A DNA stretch of 64,000 bases from Kitasatospora sp. SolWspMP-SS2h (GCF_003259315.1 NZ_QLLT01000002.1:349948-413947); one strand, 5' to 3'; shown: positions 1 through 8,258, numbered from the stretch's first letter. Notes: generated by a model not told the origin, from the letters alone. A program made the numbers and translations.

Positions 1-1223
1 CCATCGCCGCCCGCGAGAAGGTCACCCGGCACGACGTGAAGGCCCGGATCGAGGAGTTCTCCGAGCTCGCCGGGCACGAGCAGATCCACAAGGGCATGAC
101 CTCGCGCGACCTCACCGAGAACGTCGAGCAGCTGCAGATCCGCCAGTCGCTGGAGCACGTCCGCGACCGCACGGTGGCCGTGCTGGTCCGTCTGGGCCGC
201 CTCGCCGCCCAGTACGGCGAGCTGGTCATGGCCGGCCGCTCGCACAACGTCGCCGCCCAGGCCACCACCCTCGGCAAGCGCTTCGCGACCGCCGCCGACG
301 AGGTCCTGGTCGCCTTCGTCCGGCTCGAGGAGCTGATCGCCCGCTACCCGCTGCGCGGCATCAAGGGCCCGGTCGGCACCGCCCAGGACATGCTCGACCT
401 GCTCGGCGGCGACGCCGAAAAGCTCGCCGAGCTGGAACGCCGGGTCGCCGGGCACCTCGGCTTCGAGAACGTGTTCACCTCGGTCGGCCAGGTCTACCCG
501 CGCTCGCTCGACTACGACGTGGTCTCCGCGCTCGTCCAGCTCGCCGCCGGCCCCTCCAGCCTGGCCAAGACCATCCGCCTGATGGCCGGCCACGAGCTGG
601 TCACCGAGGGCTTCAAGGCCGGCCAGGTCGGCTCCTCGGCGATGCCGCACAAGATGAACACCCGCTCCTGCGAGCGCGTCAACGGCCTGGCCGTCATCCT
701 GCGCGGCTACGCCTCGATGACCGCCGAGCTCGGCGGCGACCAGTGGAACGAGGGCGACGTCTCCTGCTCCGTGGTGCGCCGGGTCGCGCTGCCGGACGCG
801 TTCTTCGCCTTCGACGGCCTGCTGGAGACCTTCCTGACCGTCCTCGACGAGTTCGGCGCCTTCCCCGCCGTGATCGAGGCCGAACTGGACCGCTACCTGC
901 CGTTCCTGGCCACCACCAAGGTCCTGATGGGCGCGGTGCGGGCCGGCGTCGGCCGGGAGGCCGCGCACGAGGTCATCAAGGAGCACGCGGTGGCCGCCGC
1001 GCTCGCCATGCGCGAGGGCGCCCGCGAGAACACCCTGGTGCCCGGCCTGGCCGCCGACCCGCGCATCCCGCTGGACCACGCCGCGCTGGACGCCCTACTG
1101 GCCGACCGGCTCTCCTTCACCGGCGCCGCCGCCGCCCAGGTCGGCGAGCTGGTCCGGCGCATCGAGAAGGTGGCCGCCGCCCACCCGGAGGCCGCCAAGT
1201 ACGCGCCCGGCGACATCCTCTGA
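1..1223 (+). CDS. purB: Adenylosuccinate lyase, 3' part (5' end outside window)
   Basis: Adenylosuccinate lyase of the fumarase/aspartase superfamily acts twice in purine synthesis: it splits SAICAR to AICAR and adenylosuccinate to AMP, releasing fumarate, in the cytoplasm as a homotetramer. The open frame runs from the first full codon (position 3) to TGA at 1221-1223, about 406 residues; the usual enzyme is roughly 470-480, so only the N-terminus is missing. Visible signatures are GMTSRDLTEN near nucleotide 95, the RSHN segment near 240, and the superfamily signature GSSAMPHKMN near 630-660 that forms the mobile active-site loop. No internal ATG should be taken as the start. A strong hairpin follows the stop. 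Confidence 0.95.
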   Translation, partial: IAAREKVTRHDVKARIEEFSELAGHEQIHKGMTSRDLTENVEQLQIRQSLEHVRDRTVAVLVRLGRLAAQYGELVMAGRSHNVAAQATTLGKRFATAADEVLVAFVRLEELIARYPLRGIKGPVGTAQDMLDLLGGDAEKLAELERRVAGHLGFENVFTSVGQVYPRSLDYDVVSALVQLAAGPSSLAKTIRLMAGHELVTEGFKAGQVGSSAMPHKMNTRSCERVNGLAVILRGYASMTAELGGDQWNEGDVSCSVVRRVALPDAFFAFDGLLETFLTVLDEFGAFPAVIEAELDRYLPFLATTKVLMGAVRAGVGREAAHEVIKEHAVAAALAMREGARENTLVPGLAADPRIPLDHAALDALLADRLSFTGAAAAQVGELVRRIEKVAAAHPEAAKYAPGDIL

Positions 1224-1239
1224 CGCACCGTCAGCCACC

Positions 1240-1278
1240 GCGCGGCCCGTCCCGGAACAGCTCCGGGGCGGGCCGCGC
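1240..1278 (+). terminator. Hairpin terminator after purB
   Basis: A 16-bp stem (GCGCGGCCCGTCCCGG against CCGGGGCGGGCCGCGC, one G-T wobble) encloses a 7-nt loop AACAGCT, 17 bp past the purB stop. No U-tract follows, as is common in streptomycetes. It most likely ends the purB transcript. Confidence 0.75.
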
Positions 1279-1434
1279 CCGGTTCCCGGGGACCGCCGCG
1301 CCGCCCGGGGGAGGGAATCGGCCCGAAGCCGGGATCGGACGACGGCCGGGCGGGGTACACCGCAGGTGTCCGTCACTGCGGGGACGGTGAGGACGCCGAC
1401 GGCGGCGGTGCCCAGCACACCCGGAGAGCCAGCC

Positions 1435-1764
1435 ATGCGAGCCACCAAACGGTCGGCCGGCGCCCCCACCGGCGGCGCCGCCCCCAGGGCCGGGATCAGC
1501 GTCGCCTACGTCGGCCTGTGCGGCGCGGCCGACCTGCTGCTCTCCGGCGCCCTGGCCCGGCTGCTGGCCGGCACCGCCACCGGGGTCCTCCCGCTGCTGC
1601 TCTTCCTGGCCTTCTTCCTCCCGCTCGGCGCCCTCGCCCTGCTGGGCACCGAACCGGCCGACCGCGCCGCCACCCGCCTGCTCACCCGGCCCGCCCGCCC
1701 CGTCCCGGACCGGCCGCCGAACGCTACGCCGACCGGCCCACCCGCCGGACAGCCCCGCGACTAG
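1435..1764 (+). CDS. Small two-helix membrane protein, function unknown
   Basis: I do not recognise this 109-residue protein. A basic N-terminus (MRATKRSAG) is followed by two hydrophobic segments at about residues 22-45 and 50-70, then a proline/arginine-rich tail, so an integral membrane protein with a cytoplasmic tail is likely. The ATG at 1435 is preferred over an upstream in-frame GTG at 1366 because a purine-rich site (GGAGAG) lies just before it. The stop codon TAG lies inside the CTAG that borders the MITE-like element at 1761-1942, so the original C-terminus may have been altered by that insertion. Confidence 0.6.
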   Translation: MRATKRSAGAPTGGAAPRAGISVAYVGLCGAADLLLSGALARLLAGTATGVLPLLLFLAFFLPLGALALLGTEPADRAATRLLTRPARPVPDRPPNATPTGPPAGQPRD

Positions 1765-1942
1765 GGCCCGTCTTCACACCCCCGTCTGCCCCACGACCGT
1801 CTGCCCCACGGCGCCTGGCACGCCCTCTCGCCGCACCGGGCGAAAGGCCGAGTGCATCCCGTACGCGACCTTCCACCCGGCACGCCGAGAGCACGCACCA
1901 GACGCCGCGGGGCTGCGACGGGGGTGTGAAGACGGGCCCTAG
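1761..1942. mobile_element. MITE-like element with 22-bp perfect inverted ends and CTAG target duplication
   Basis: Positions 1765-1786 and 1917-1938 are perfect inverted repeats of 22 bp, beginning GGCCCGTCTTCACA on the outside. Each is bordered by CTAG (1761-1764 and 1939-1942), matching a 4-bp duplication of the YTAR type used by IS5- and IS701-like transposases. The 130-bp interior has no open frame of note. The element sits between two convergent genes, and each CTAG supplies the TAG stop of its neighbour. A non-autonomous transposable element is the simplest reading; a large bidirectional terminator hairpin is the alternative. Confidence 0.7.
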
Positions 1943-3447
1943 GCCCGGTCCGCCCGCCGTCCGTCGCCGTCCGGGTGGATCGGGGGCGTGGTCGGGGCGC
2001 AGTACCAGTCGCAGTCGGGCTCGGCGACCGGGTGCGGCGGGGCCAGCGCGTCGGAGCGGACGGTGGCGAAGGCCAGGGCGGCGCCCGCGGTCAGCAGGCC
2101 GGCGCAGATCAGCATGGCGGTGCGGAAGGCGTCGTCCACCTCGGCCGGGACGCGGTAGGCGTCGCCGCTCAGGCCCGCCAGCGGGGGGATCGCGGCGACC
2201 GCGAACAGGCCCGCCGCGCGGGCGGCGGCGTTGTTGACGCCGGAGGCGATGCCGGCCCGGCGCACGTCCACGGCCGCCAGGACGGTCGCGGTCAGCGGCG
2301 CGACCAGCAGCGTCATCCCGGCGCCCTGCACGGTGACCGCGGGCAGCACGTCCAGCCAGTAGCTCGCGCCGGGCCCGATCCGCAGCATCAGCAGCACCCC
2401 CGCGGCCACCACCAGCGGCCCCGCCGTCAGCGGCAGCCGCGGCCCCACCGCCCGGCCGAGCTTCCCCGCCCGGCCGGAGAACAGCAGCATCAGCACGGTG
2501 ATCGGCACCAGCGCCACCCCCGACAGCAGCGGCGTGAATCCGGCGACGATCTGCAACTGCACCGTCAGCAGCAGGAACACCCCGCTGAACGCCCCGTACA
2601 CGCACAGGGTGACCAGGTTGACCGAGGTGAACAGCCGCGAGCGGAACAGCGACAGCGGCAGCATCGGGTTCGGCGAGCGGTGCTCGACCAGCACGAACGC
2701 CGCCGCCAGCGCCAGCCCCGCCAGCCCCGCGGCCAGCGCGGCCGGGGTCGGCCCCGCGCCGGCCTCGGTCAGCGCGTACGTGATCCCGGCCAGCGCGAGC
2801 GCCGCGAGCAGCGCGCCCGGCACGTCGAAGCGCCCGCTCGCGTCCGGGTCCCGGCTCTCCGGGACGTGCCGGGCCGTCACCGCGACCACCACCGCCGCCA
2901 GCGGCAGGTTCAGCAGGAAGATCCACCGCCAGCCCGGACCGTCCACCAGCCAGCCGCCCAGGAACGGCCCGACCGCCGCCGCGACCCCGCCCAGGCCGGA
3001 CCAGGCCCCCACCGCGCCCGCCCGGTCCTCCTCGGCGAACACCGCCTGCAGCATCGCCAGCGAACCGGGCGTCAGCAGCGCCCCGCCCACGCCCTGCAAC
3101 GCCCTTGCCAGCACCAGTAGTTCGACGTTCGGCGCGGCCGCGCACCCGGCCGAGGCGAGCGCGAACCAGCACACCCCCAGCAGGAACACCCGCCGCCGCC
3201 CGTACCGGTCGCCCAGCGAGCCGCCGAGCAGGATCAGCGCCGCCAGCGTCAGCATGTACGCGTTGACCGTCCACTGGAGCGCGGACAGGCCCGCCCCCAG
3301 CTCCTCGCCGATCCGCGGCAGCGCGACGTTCACCACCGTGCCGTCCAGCATCGCCATGCCGGAGCCCAGCGCCGTCGCCGCCACCACCCATCGGCCGCGG
3401 CCCGTGCCGAGGCGGATTCCGTTGTCGCTCAGGGTGTCGTCGCTCAC
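1939..3447 (-). CDS. MFS drug exporter, DHA2 (EmrB/QacA) family
   Basis: A 502-residue major facilitator with the length and hydrophobic pattern of the 14-helix DHA2 family of proton-driven drug exporters. The first helix carries the DGTVVNVALP-type signature, the loop between helices 2 and 3 has GGSLGDRYGRRR (motif A), and helix 5 has the motif-C-like GPFLGGWLVD. The GTG start at 3447 has GGAG about 10 nt upstream. It lies 81 bp after the AurF-like oxygenase gene on the same strand and is probably its operon partner, exporting a product or toxic compound. The TAG stop at 1939-1941 lies in the CTAG of the MITE-like element. Confidence 0.85.
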   Translation of the reverse strand: MSDDTLSDNGIRLGTGRGRWVVAATALGSGMAMLDGTVVNVALPRIGEELGAGLSALQWTVNAYMLTLAALILLGGSLGDRYGRRRVFLLGVCWFALASAGCAAAPNVELLVLARALQGVGGALLTPGSLAMLQAVFAEEDRAGAVGAWSGLGGVAAAVGPFLGGWLVDGPGWRWIFLLNLPLAAVVVAVTARHVPESRDPDASGRFDVPGALLAALALAGITYALTEAGAGPTPAALAAGLAGLALAAAFVLVEHRSPNPMLPLSLFRSRLFTSVNLVTLCVYGAFSGVFLLLTVQLQIVAGFTPLLSGVALVPITVLMLLFSGRAGKLGRAVGPRLPLTAGPLVVAAGVLLMLRIGPGASYWLDVLPAVTVQGAGMTLLVAPLTATVLAAVDVRRAGIASGVNNAAARAAGLFAVAAIPPLAGLSGDAYRVPAEVDDAFRTAMLICAGLLTAGAALAFATVRSDALAPPHPVAEPDCDWYCAPTTPPIHPDGDGRRADRA

Positions 3448-3528
3448 GGTCCGAGTCTCCGGCAGGAGGGGCGGCGGCCGGGGGAGCGGCGCGCAGGCGG
3501 TCGGGGACGGCGGGGCGCGGAGAGGGGA

Positions 3529-4455
3529 TCAGGGCAGCAGTGCGCCGCGCTGCCAGGGACGGGCGGTGGCCGGGGTGACGATGCCCAGGTCGGTGAAGAA
3601 CTCCATCGCCTTGCGCGCCCAGTCGATCCGGGCCTGCCGCCAGTGCGGGTTGGCCGCGGCGGCCCGGCGGGCCTCGACCGGGTCGAGCCCGGCCAGCGCG
3701 TACACCCGCGGGTGGACCAGCTCGGCCACCGCCTGCCGGGCCAGCAGTGCCAGCGCCCGCCGGAACACCGCCCGCCGGGCCGGGGTCATCGCCGCCCAGC
3801 GGCGCTCCAGCTCCGGCTTGGCGTAGCCGATGTGCCGGGCCTCCTCCACCACGTGGATCCGGGCCACCGACCGGGCCAGCGGCTGCAGCGACTCGTCGCG
3901 GATCATCTCGCGCTGCATCGCGTCCGTGAACTCCTCGACGAAGATCGCCCCGGCGAAGGTCATGGTGGTGTCGTTGAGCAGGAAGTGCAGCTTCCCCAGC
4001 CGGTCCGCGCGCCGGGTCGGCCGGGCCGACGGGTAGCCGGTCGCGGTGATGTAGCGGGCGAACATGGTCGAGTGCCGGCACTCGTCGGCGACCTCGGTCA
4101 GCGCGTACTGGGCGTGCCGGGTGGTCAGGTCGCCCGCGTAGACGTGCCGGATCAGGCCCTCCATCAGCACCAGCTCGAACCAGATCCCGGCGGCCGTGGT
4201 GGACGCGAACTGGTGCACGCTCAGCTGCGCCCGCCGCCGCTCGTCCAGCCGTTCCCACAGCGGGGTGCCGTGGAGCGCGACGCGGTGCGCGGGCAGGGCG
4301 TAGTGGTCCGGGTCGACGGGGGCGCTCCAGTCGATCTCGGTGAGCGGGTCGTAGGAGTGCTTGGCGGAGGCGCGCAGCAGGCGGGCGGCGTTGAGTTCGC
4401 GGTCGGCGTTGCGCTGCCGGGCGGGGGTCTGGGGCGGGGCGGTGGTGTCGGACAC
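3529..4455 (-). CDS. AurF-like ferritin-fold diiron oxygenase
   Basis: A 308-residue protein resembling the P-aminobenzoate N-oxygenase AurF family, non-haem diiron enzymes that oxidise aryl amines to nitro compounds or act on related substrates. Iron-ligand motifs are visible: EVADECRHS near the middle and VVEEARHIGYA further on, plus the upstream SVHQFASTTAAGIWFELVLM helix with a glutamate. The GTG at 4455 is chosen because CGGAG sits 9 nt upstream and homology begins soon after; the open frame extends far upstream only as antisense to the PHP gene. It leads the operon that includes the DHA2 exporter. The substrate cannot be read from sequence. Confidence 0.75.
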   Translation of the reverse strand: MSDTTAPPQTPARQRNADRELNAARLLRASAKHSYDPLTEIDWSAPVDPDHYALPAHRVALHGTPLWERLDERRRAQLSVHQFASTTAAGIWFELVLMEGLIRHVYAGDLTTRHAQYALTEVADECRHSTMFARYITATGYPSARPTRRADRLGKLHFLLNDTTMTFAGAIFVEEFTDAMQREMIRDESLQPLARSVARIHVVEEARHIGYAKPELERRWAAMTPARRAVFRRALALLARQAVAELVHPRVYALAGLDPVEARRAAAANPHWRQARIDWARKAMEFFTDLGIVTPATARPWQRGALLP

Positions 4456-4510
4456 GGGCGGGCTCCGGAGGGTCGGGGCGGTGAGGGCTCCAGGAGGAGT
4501 AAACCAATGA

Positions 4511-4524
4511 GACAGACTGTCAAC
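4511..4524 (-). promoter_or_regulatory. Candidate promoter and palindromic operator for the oxygenase-exporter operon
   Basis: GACAG-A-CTGTC (4511-4521) is a perfect 11-bp palindrome of the kind bound by TetR-type repressors. On the minus strand it overlaps TTGACA (4524 to 4519), a consensus -35 box, with only a weak -10 candidate downstream. The site is about 56 bp before the oxygenase start. No TetR gene is adjacent, so the regulator is unknown. Confidence 0.45.
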
Positions 4525-4642
4525 AAGGGGTCGGGGCAGATCAGCGGCGACCCGCCCGCCCGTTCCCCGCCCGTTCCCCGCCCGTCCCCTGCCCGTCTCC
4601 CGCCCGGGTGCGGCCCCGTCCGGCCCCGCGCAGACTGGCCGC

Positions 4643-5647
4643 ATGGACCCGGTCACCGCCCTGGAACGCATCGCCTTCCTGCTGGAGCGCGAACTCCCCT
4701 CCCCGCACCGGGCCGCGGCGTTCCGCTCCGCCGTCGGGGCCGCTGCCGCGCTGCCCCCCGAACCGATCTCCGCCGCCGACGCCGAACGCCTCCCGGGCGT
4801 CGACCCCGTCGCCGCCCGGGTGATCGCCGACGCCACGGCCGGCCGCACCCCCCGGTACCTGCTGGAGACCGAGGCCCGCGCCGCCGCCGGACCCGCCCCG
4901 TCCCCCGCCGCGCTCCGGCTGCGCGAGAAGCTCCAGGGCGACTGCCACCTGCACTCCGACTGGTCCGACGGCACCGTCCCGATCGAGCTGATGGCCCGCA
5001 CCGCCGGCGCCCTCGGCCACCACTGGGCCGTCCTCACCGACCACTCGCCCCACCTGACCGTCGCCCACGGCCTCAGCGCGGAGCGCCTGCGCGAACAGCT
5101 CGACCTGATCGAGGATCTCAACGGCCGGCTCGCCCCGTTCCGGCTGCTCACCGGCATCGAGTGCGACATCCTCGCCGACGGCTCGCTCGACCAGGACGAG
5201 GAACTGCTCGGCCGGCTCGACGTGGTGGTCGCCTCCGTCCACTCCGAACCGCGGATGGAACGCGACGCGATGACGCACCGGATGCTCGCCGCCGTCCGCA
5301 GCCCGCTGGTCGACGTCCTGGGCCACTGCACCGGGCAGCGGCTCGGCGAACGGCCCCGTCCGCCGTCCGAGTTCGACGCCGAGGCCGTCTTCACCGCCTG
5401 CCGCGAACACGACACCGCCGTCGAGATCAACTGCCGCCCCGACCGCCGGGACCCGCCCGACGACCTGCTCACCCTTGCCGCCGACCTCGGCTGCCTGTTC
5501 GCCATCGACACCGACGCCCACGCGCCCGGTCAGCTCGACCACCAGATCGGCGGCTGTGAGCGGGCGGTGGCGCTGGGGTTGGGTGCGGAGCGGGTGGTCA
5601 CGGCGTGGTCGGTGGAGCACCTGCTGGCGTGGGCGGGGGCGCGGTAG
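4643..5647 (+). CDS. PHP-domain phosphoesterase with N-terminal helix-hairpin-helix region
   Basis: A 334-residue protein resembling the PHP half of PolX without the polymerase. Residues 1-90 contain a helix-hairpin-helix-like stretch (ERLPGVDPVAARVI). The PHP metal-binding motifs follow in order: DCHLHSDWSDG at 100-110, LTDHSPH near 135, TGIECDI, ASVHSEP, DVLGHCTG, VEINCRP and IDTDAHAPGQLDH. Such proteins are metal-dependent phosphoesterases or nucleases; histidinol-phosphatase-like activity is another possibility. The start ATG is at 4643. The last third of codons (CERAVALG... to stop) is duplicated just downstream at 5684-5801. Confidence 0.85.
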   Translation: MDPVTALERIAFLLERELPSPHRAAAFRSAVGAAAALPPEPISAADAERLPGVDPVAARVIADATAGRTPRYLLETEARAAAGPAPSPAALRLREKLQGDCHLHSDWSDGTVPIELMARTAGALGHHWAVLTDHSPHLTVAHGLSAERLREQLDLIEDLNGRLAPFRLLTGIECDILADGSLDQDEELLGRLDVVVASVHSEPRMERDAMTHRMLAAVRSPLVDVLGHCTGQRLGERPRPPSEFDAEAVFTACREHDTAVEINCRPDRRDPPDDLLTLAADLGCLFAIDTDAHAPGQLDHQIGGCERAVALGLGAERVVTAWSVEHLLAWAGAR

Positions 5648-5801
5648 GGGAGGGCGCCGGCGGCGGGCGGGGGGGGGGGGCGGGCTCGACCGCCAGGTCG
5701 ACGGCTGTGAGCGGGCGGTGGCGCTGGGGTTGGGTGCGGAGCGGGTGGTCACGGCGTGGTCGGTGGAGCACCTGCTGGCGTGGGCGGGGGCGCGGTAGGG
5801 G
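5533..5801 (+). repeat. Tandem duplication of the PHP gene 3' end, joined by a 12-G tract
   Basis: The segment 5533-5650 (last ~38 codons and stop of the PHP gene) recurs at 5684-5801, offset exactly 151 bp, with only about three base differences near its left end. The copies are separated by a short spacer holding 12 consecutive G (5669-5680). The second copy has no start codon or ribosome site of its own and is a vestige. It could be a slippage or replication duplication, or an assembly artefact at the homopolymer. Confidence 0.85.
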
Positions 5802-5860
5802 GAGTGCCTGGGGGCCGGGGGTGCTGAGGGGGTGTCAGTGCGGGTCGGTACGCTGCGCGG

Positions 5861-6535
5861 ATGACTGACGTGCACGATGTGGTGAGGATCAGACCGGCGG
5901 CGTTCCACGCGGCGGGCGGGACCGAGGACTGGCGGGTGCTGGGGGAGGGGGCGTGCGCGTTCTTCCGGACGGGGTCGTTCGGGGCGGGGGCGCGGCTGGT
6001 CGGGGCGATCGGGGAGGCGCTGGCGGGGGTCGGCGAGGCGGACGTGGACCTGCGGCCGGAGGGCGTGACGGTCCGGCTGATCGAGGCGGGCGCGGAGTAC
6101 TACGGCTTGACCGGGCGGCACGTCGAGCTGGCCCGGCTGGTGTCCCGGGTCGCCCGGGAGCTCGGCGCGGTCGCCGAACCGGGCGGGGTGCAGACCGTGC
6201 AGGTCACGGTCGACGCGCTGGACGTGCCCGCCGTTGTCGCGTTCTGGCGGGCGCTGCTCGGCTACCGGGACCGCTCCGGCAGCCCGGAGGACCTGCTCGA
6301 CCCGGCCCGTCGCGGCGCGCCGTTCTACTTCCAGCAGATGGACGCGCCCCGCCCGCAGCGCAACCGGGTGCACGTGGACGTCTGGGTGCCGCACGACCGC
6401 GCCGAGGAGCGGATCGCCGCGGCGATCGCGGCCGGCGGCCGGCTGGTGACCGACGAGCACGCGCCCGGCCACTGGGTGCTGGCCGACCCGGAGGGCAACG
6501 AGGCGTGCGTCGGCGCGGCCGGCGCCGCGGGCTGA
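5861..6535 (+). CDS. Pterin-dehydratase-like domain fused to VOC (glyoxalase-like) domain
   Basis: A 224-residue two-domain protein. Residues ~10-100 resemble a 4a-hydroxytetrahydrobiopterin-dehydratase-like fold (WRVLGEGACAFFRTGSF, then VTVRLIEAG and GLTGRHVELARLVSRVARELG). Residues ~107-220 form one vicinal-oxygen-chelate module (VQVTVDALDVPAVVAFWRALLGY... RNRVHVDVWVP... GHWVLADPEGNE). VOC enzymes bind a divalent metal, but one module alone cannot define the reaction and usually dimerises. ATG at 5861. This fusion recurs in actinobacteria as a VOC family protein of unknown substrate. Confidence 0.75.
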   Translation: MTDVHDVVRIRPAAFHAAGGTEDWRVLGEGACAFFRTGSFGAGARLVGAIGEALAGVGEADVDLRPEGVTVRLIEAGAEYYGLTGRHVELARLVSRVARELGAVAEPGGVQTVQVTVDALDVPAVVAFWRALLGYRDRSGSPEDLLDPARRGAPFYFQQMDAPRPQRNRVHVDVWVPHDRAEERIAAAIAAGGRLVTDEHAPGHWVLADPEGNEACVGAAGAAG

Positions 6536-6568
6536 CCCCGGGCTGACCCGAGCCGGCCCGGACGGGGT

Positions 6569-7381
6569 TCAGGCGGTTTCGATCAGCCGCTCGCGCAGGC
6601 CGTCCAGGGTGTCGTCCTTGAGCCCGAGCCCGGCCCGGGCGTAGCTCTCGGCGTCGCCCCAGTGCTCGGTGAGGGTGTCGAGCGCGGCGGCCAGGTACTC
6701 GGCGCGGACCGAGAACACCGCGTCCGCGACCTCGGGGTCGCCGCCCGCCGCGAGGAAGCGCTCCACCAGCGGGGCGTAGTGCGCGCGCACCGCCGGGTCG
6801 ACGGACAGGTACTCGGTGCGGACGGTCTGCTCGTCCGCGCCGAGCAGCAGCAGGACGAGGGTGGCGCCCCAGCCGGTGCGGTCCTTGCCCGCGGTGCAGT
6901 GGAAGAGCACCGGGCCGCCGCCCCGGTGGGCGAGCGCGGTGATCAGCTGCTTGTACGCCTGCCGGGCGGAGGCCGAGGTGACGAACGCCCGGTAGTCCGC
7001 GCGCAGCGCGCTCGCGGCCCGGCCGCCGCCGAGCGCCCGGTTCGCACCGGCCGGGTCGACGAGCGCCGCCGCGAGCGTGGCCGCGAGCGCCGACACCGCG
7101 CCGCCGCCCCCCTGGTCGGCGAGCACGTCCGCGACCAGCAGGTGCGCCCCGCCGGGCACCCGGTCGGGGAAGGCGGCGCGTTCGGCGGCGGTGCGCAGGT
7201 CGATGACGGTGCGCACGCCCAGCGCGTCGACCATCGGGTCGCCCGCCGGATCGAGCCGGTCCAGCTGGCCGGAGCGCAGCGCCAGCCCGGGCCGGACCCG
7301 GGCCCCGCCGGGCAGGTCGATGCCGCCGAGGTCGCGCAGGTTGGCGACGGTGGCGGAGTCCACGAGGTGCGAGTGCTGCAT
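6569..7381 (-). CDS. Tyrosine/serine protein phosphatase family protein
   Basis: A 270-residue protein of the Y_phosphatase3 type (PtpA/MptpB-like dual-specificity fold). The start of the conserved region, TVANLRDLGG, is the family's entry motif; R63 lies in VIDLRTAAE, and the P-loop HCTAGKDRTG at 161-170 supplies catalytic C162 and R168. The ATG at 7381 has GGGAGG 6 nt upstream; an open frame extends further but has no comparable site. Substrates could be phosphotyrosine proteins or phosphoinositides. It is transcribed away from the DJ-1 gene across a 253-bp spacer. Confidence 0.85.
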   Translation of the reverse strand: MQHSHLVDSATVANLRDLGGIDLPGGARVRPGLALRSGQLDRLDPAGDPMVDALGVRTVIDLRTAAERAAFPDRVPGGAHLLVADVLADQGGGGAVSALAATLAAALVDPAGANRALGGGRAASALRADYRAFVTSASARQAYKQLITALAHRGGGPVLFHCTAGKDRTGWGATLVLLLLGADEQTVRTEYLSVDPAVRAHYAPLVERFLAAGGDPEVADAVFSVRAEYLAAALDTLTEHWGDAESYARAGLGLKDDTLDGLRERLIETA

Positions 7382-7490
7382 GACGGCCTCCCTGTCGACG
7401 GATCCCGGGAAACGGGCGGACCTTGCCAGCACGCTAGGCGCGCCCCGGGCGGGTCGCCCCCGGAGTACCCCCGGCCGGGCGGCCCGCTGC

Positions 7491-7520
7491 GGCGCCCGGG
7501 GGAGCGCACGCCCGGGCGCC
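7491..7520. repeat. Perfect 10-bp inverted repeat in divergent spacer
   Basis: GGCGCCCGGG and CCCGGGCGCC flank a 10-nt spacer between the divergent phosphatase and DJ-1 genes. Nearby, at 7547-7559, TGACG-TCG-CGTCA overlaps a TTGACG -35-like box (7546-7551) reading toward the DJ-1 gene. These are candidate regulatory sites only; no convincing -10 was found. Confidence 0.4.
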
Positions 7521-7634
7521 GCGCCGCGCCGCGTGCGCCCCTTGCTTGACGTCGCGTCAGCGGGCAGGGTGGGCACCGCCCGGTCCCGCCGGGGCCGGGC
7601 GGTGCCAGGTGCGAAGAAGGGACGGAATCCCCGG

Positions 7635-8201
7635 ATGGCAGCGAAGATCCTGATCATCACCGGTGACGCGGCGGAGTCGCTGGAGGTGTTCTACCCGTAC
7701 CAGCGGCTGCTGGAGGAGGGCTATGAGGTCGACATCGCCGCGCCGACCAAGAAGACCCTGCAGTTCGTGGTGCACGACTTCGTCCCGGGCTACGACACGT
7801 ACACCGAGAAGGCCGGCTACGCCTGGCCCGCCGACCTGGCCCTCGCGGACGTCGACCCCGCGCAGTACGTGGCGCTGGTGCTGCCCGGCGGCCGGGCGCC
7901 CGAGTACCTGCGCAACGACCCGGAGGTGCAGCGGATCGTCGCCGCGTTCTTCGAGGAGGACAAGCCGCTGGCGCAGGTCTGCCACGGCCCGCTGATCCCG
8001 CTGCGGACCGGCGCGCTGGCCGGGCGCCGCACCGCCGCGTACCCGGCGCTGGAGCCGGACGTGGCCGCGGGCGGCGCGGACTTCGTGGACGGCGACGCGG
8101 TGGTGGACGGCAACGTGGTCTCCGCCCGGGCCTGGCCGGACCACCCGGCCTGGATGCGGGCGTTCGTCAAGCTGCTGCGCGAGAAGGCCCCGGTCGAGTA
8201 A
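7635..8201 (+). CDS. DJ-1/PfpI family protein
   Basis: A 188-residue flavodoxin-like fold of the DJ-1/PfpI superfamily. The elbow cysteine is C116 in AQVCHGPL, with the acidic partner near E14 (DAAESLE) and the conserved LVLPGGRAPEYLR segment before it, as in PfpI-type proteases, glyoxalase III or stress chaperones. The ATG at 7635 is preceded by GAAGGGACGG. The family has several activities (deglycase, glyoxalase, protease), so no specific reaction is claimed. Confidence 0.85.
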   Translation: MAAKILIITGDAAESLEVFYPYQRLLEEGYEVDIAAPTKKTLQFVVHDFVPGYDTYTEKAGYAWPADLALADVDPAQYVALVLPGGRAPEYLRNDPEVQRIVAAFFEEDKPLAQVCHGPLIPLRTGALAGRRTAAYPALEPDVAAGGADFVDGDAVVDGNVVSARAWPDHPAWMRAFVKLLREKAPVE

Positions 8202-8258
8202 CCGGTCGCCCGGGGTGTCGGCTTGCCCGTCCGGGGCCGGGCGGGCGAGCGTGTACCC

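Noticed and set aside
1724..4507. 927-residue open frame on the minus strand covering the MFS and oxygenase genes
   Set aside because: It is a shadow frame in high-GC DNA: composition is Arg/Gly/Ala-rich with no domain, while real genes with motifs and ribosome sites occupy other frames.
4541..6472. 643-residue minus-strand open frame
   Set aside because: Antisense to the PHP and VOC genes, whose motifs are clear; the frame has low-complexity composition.
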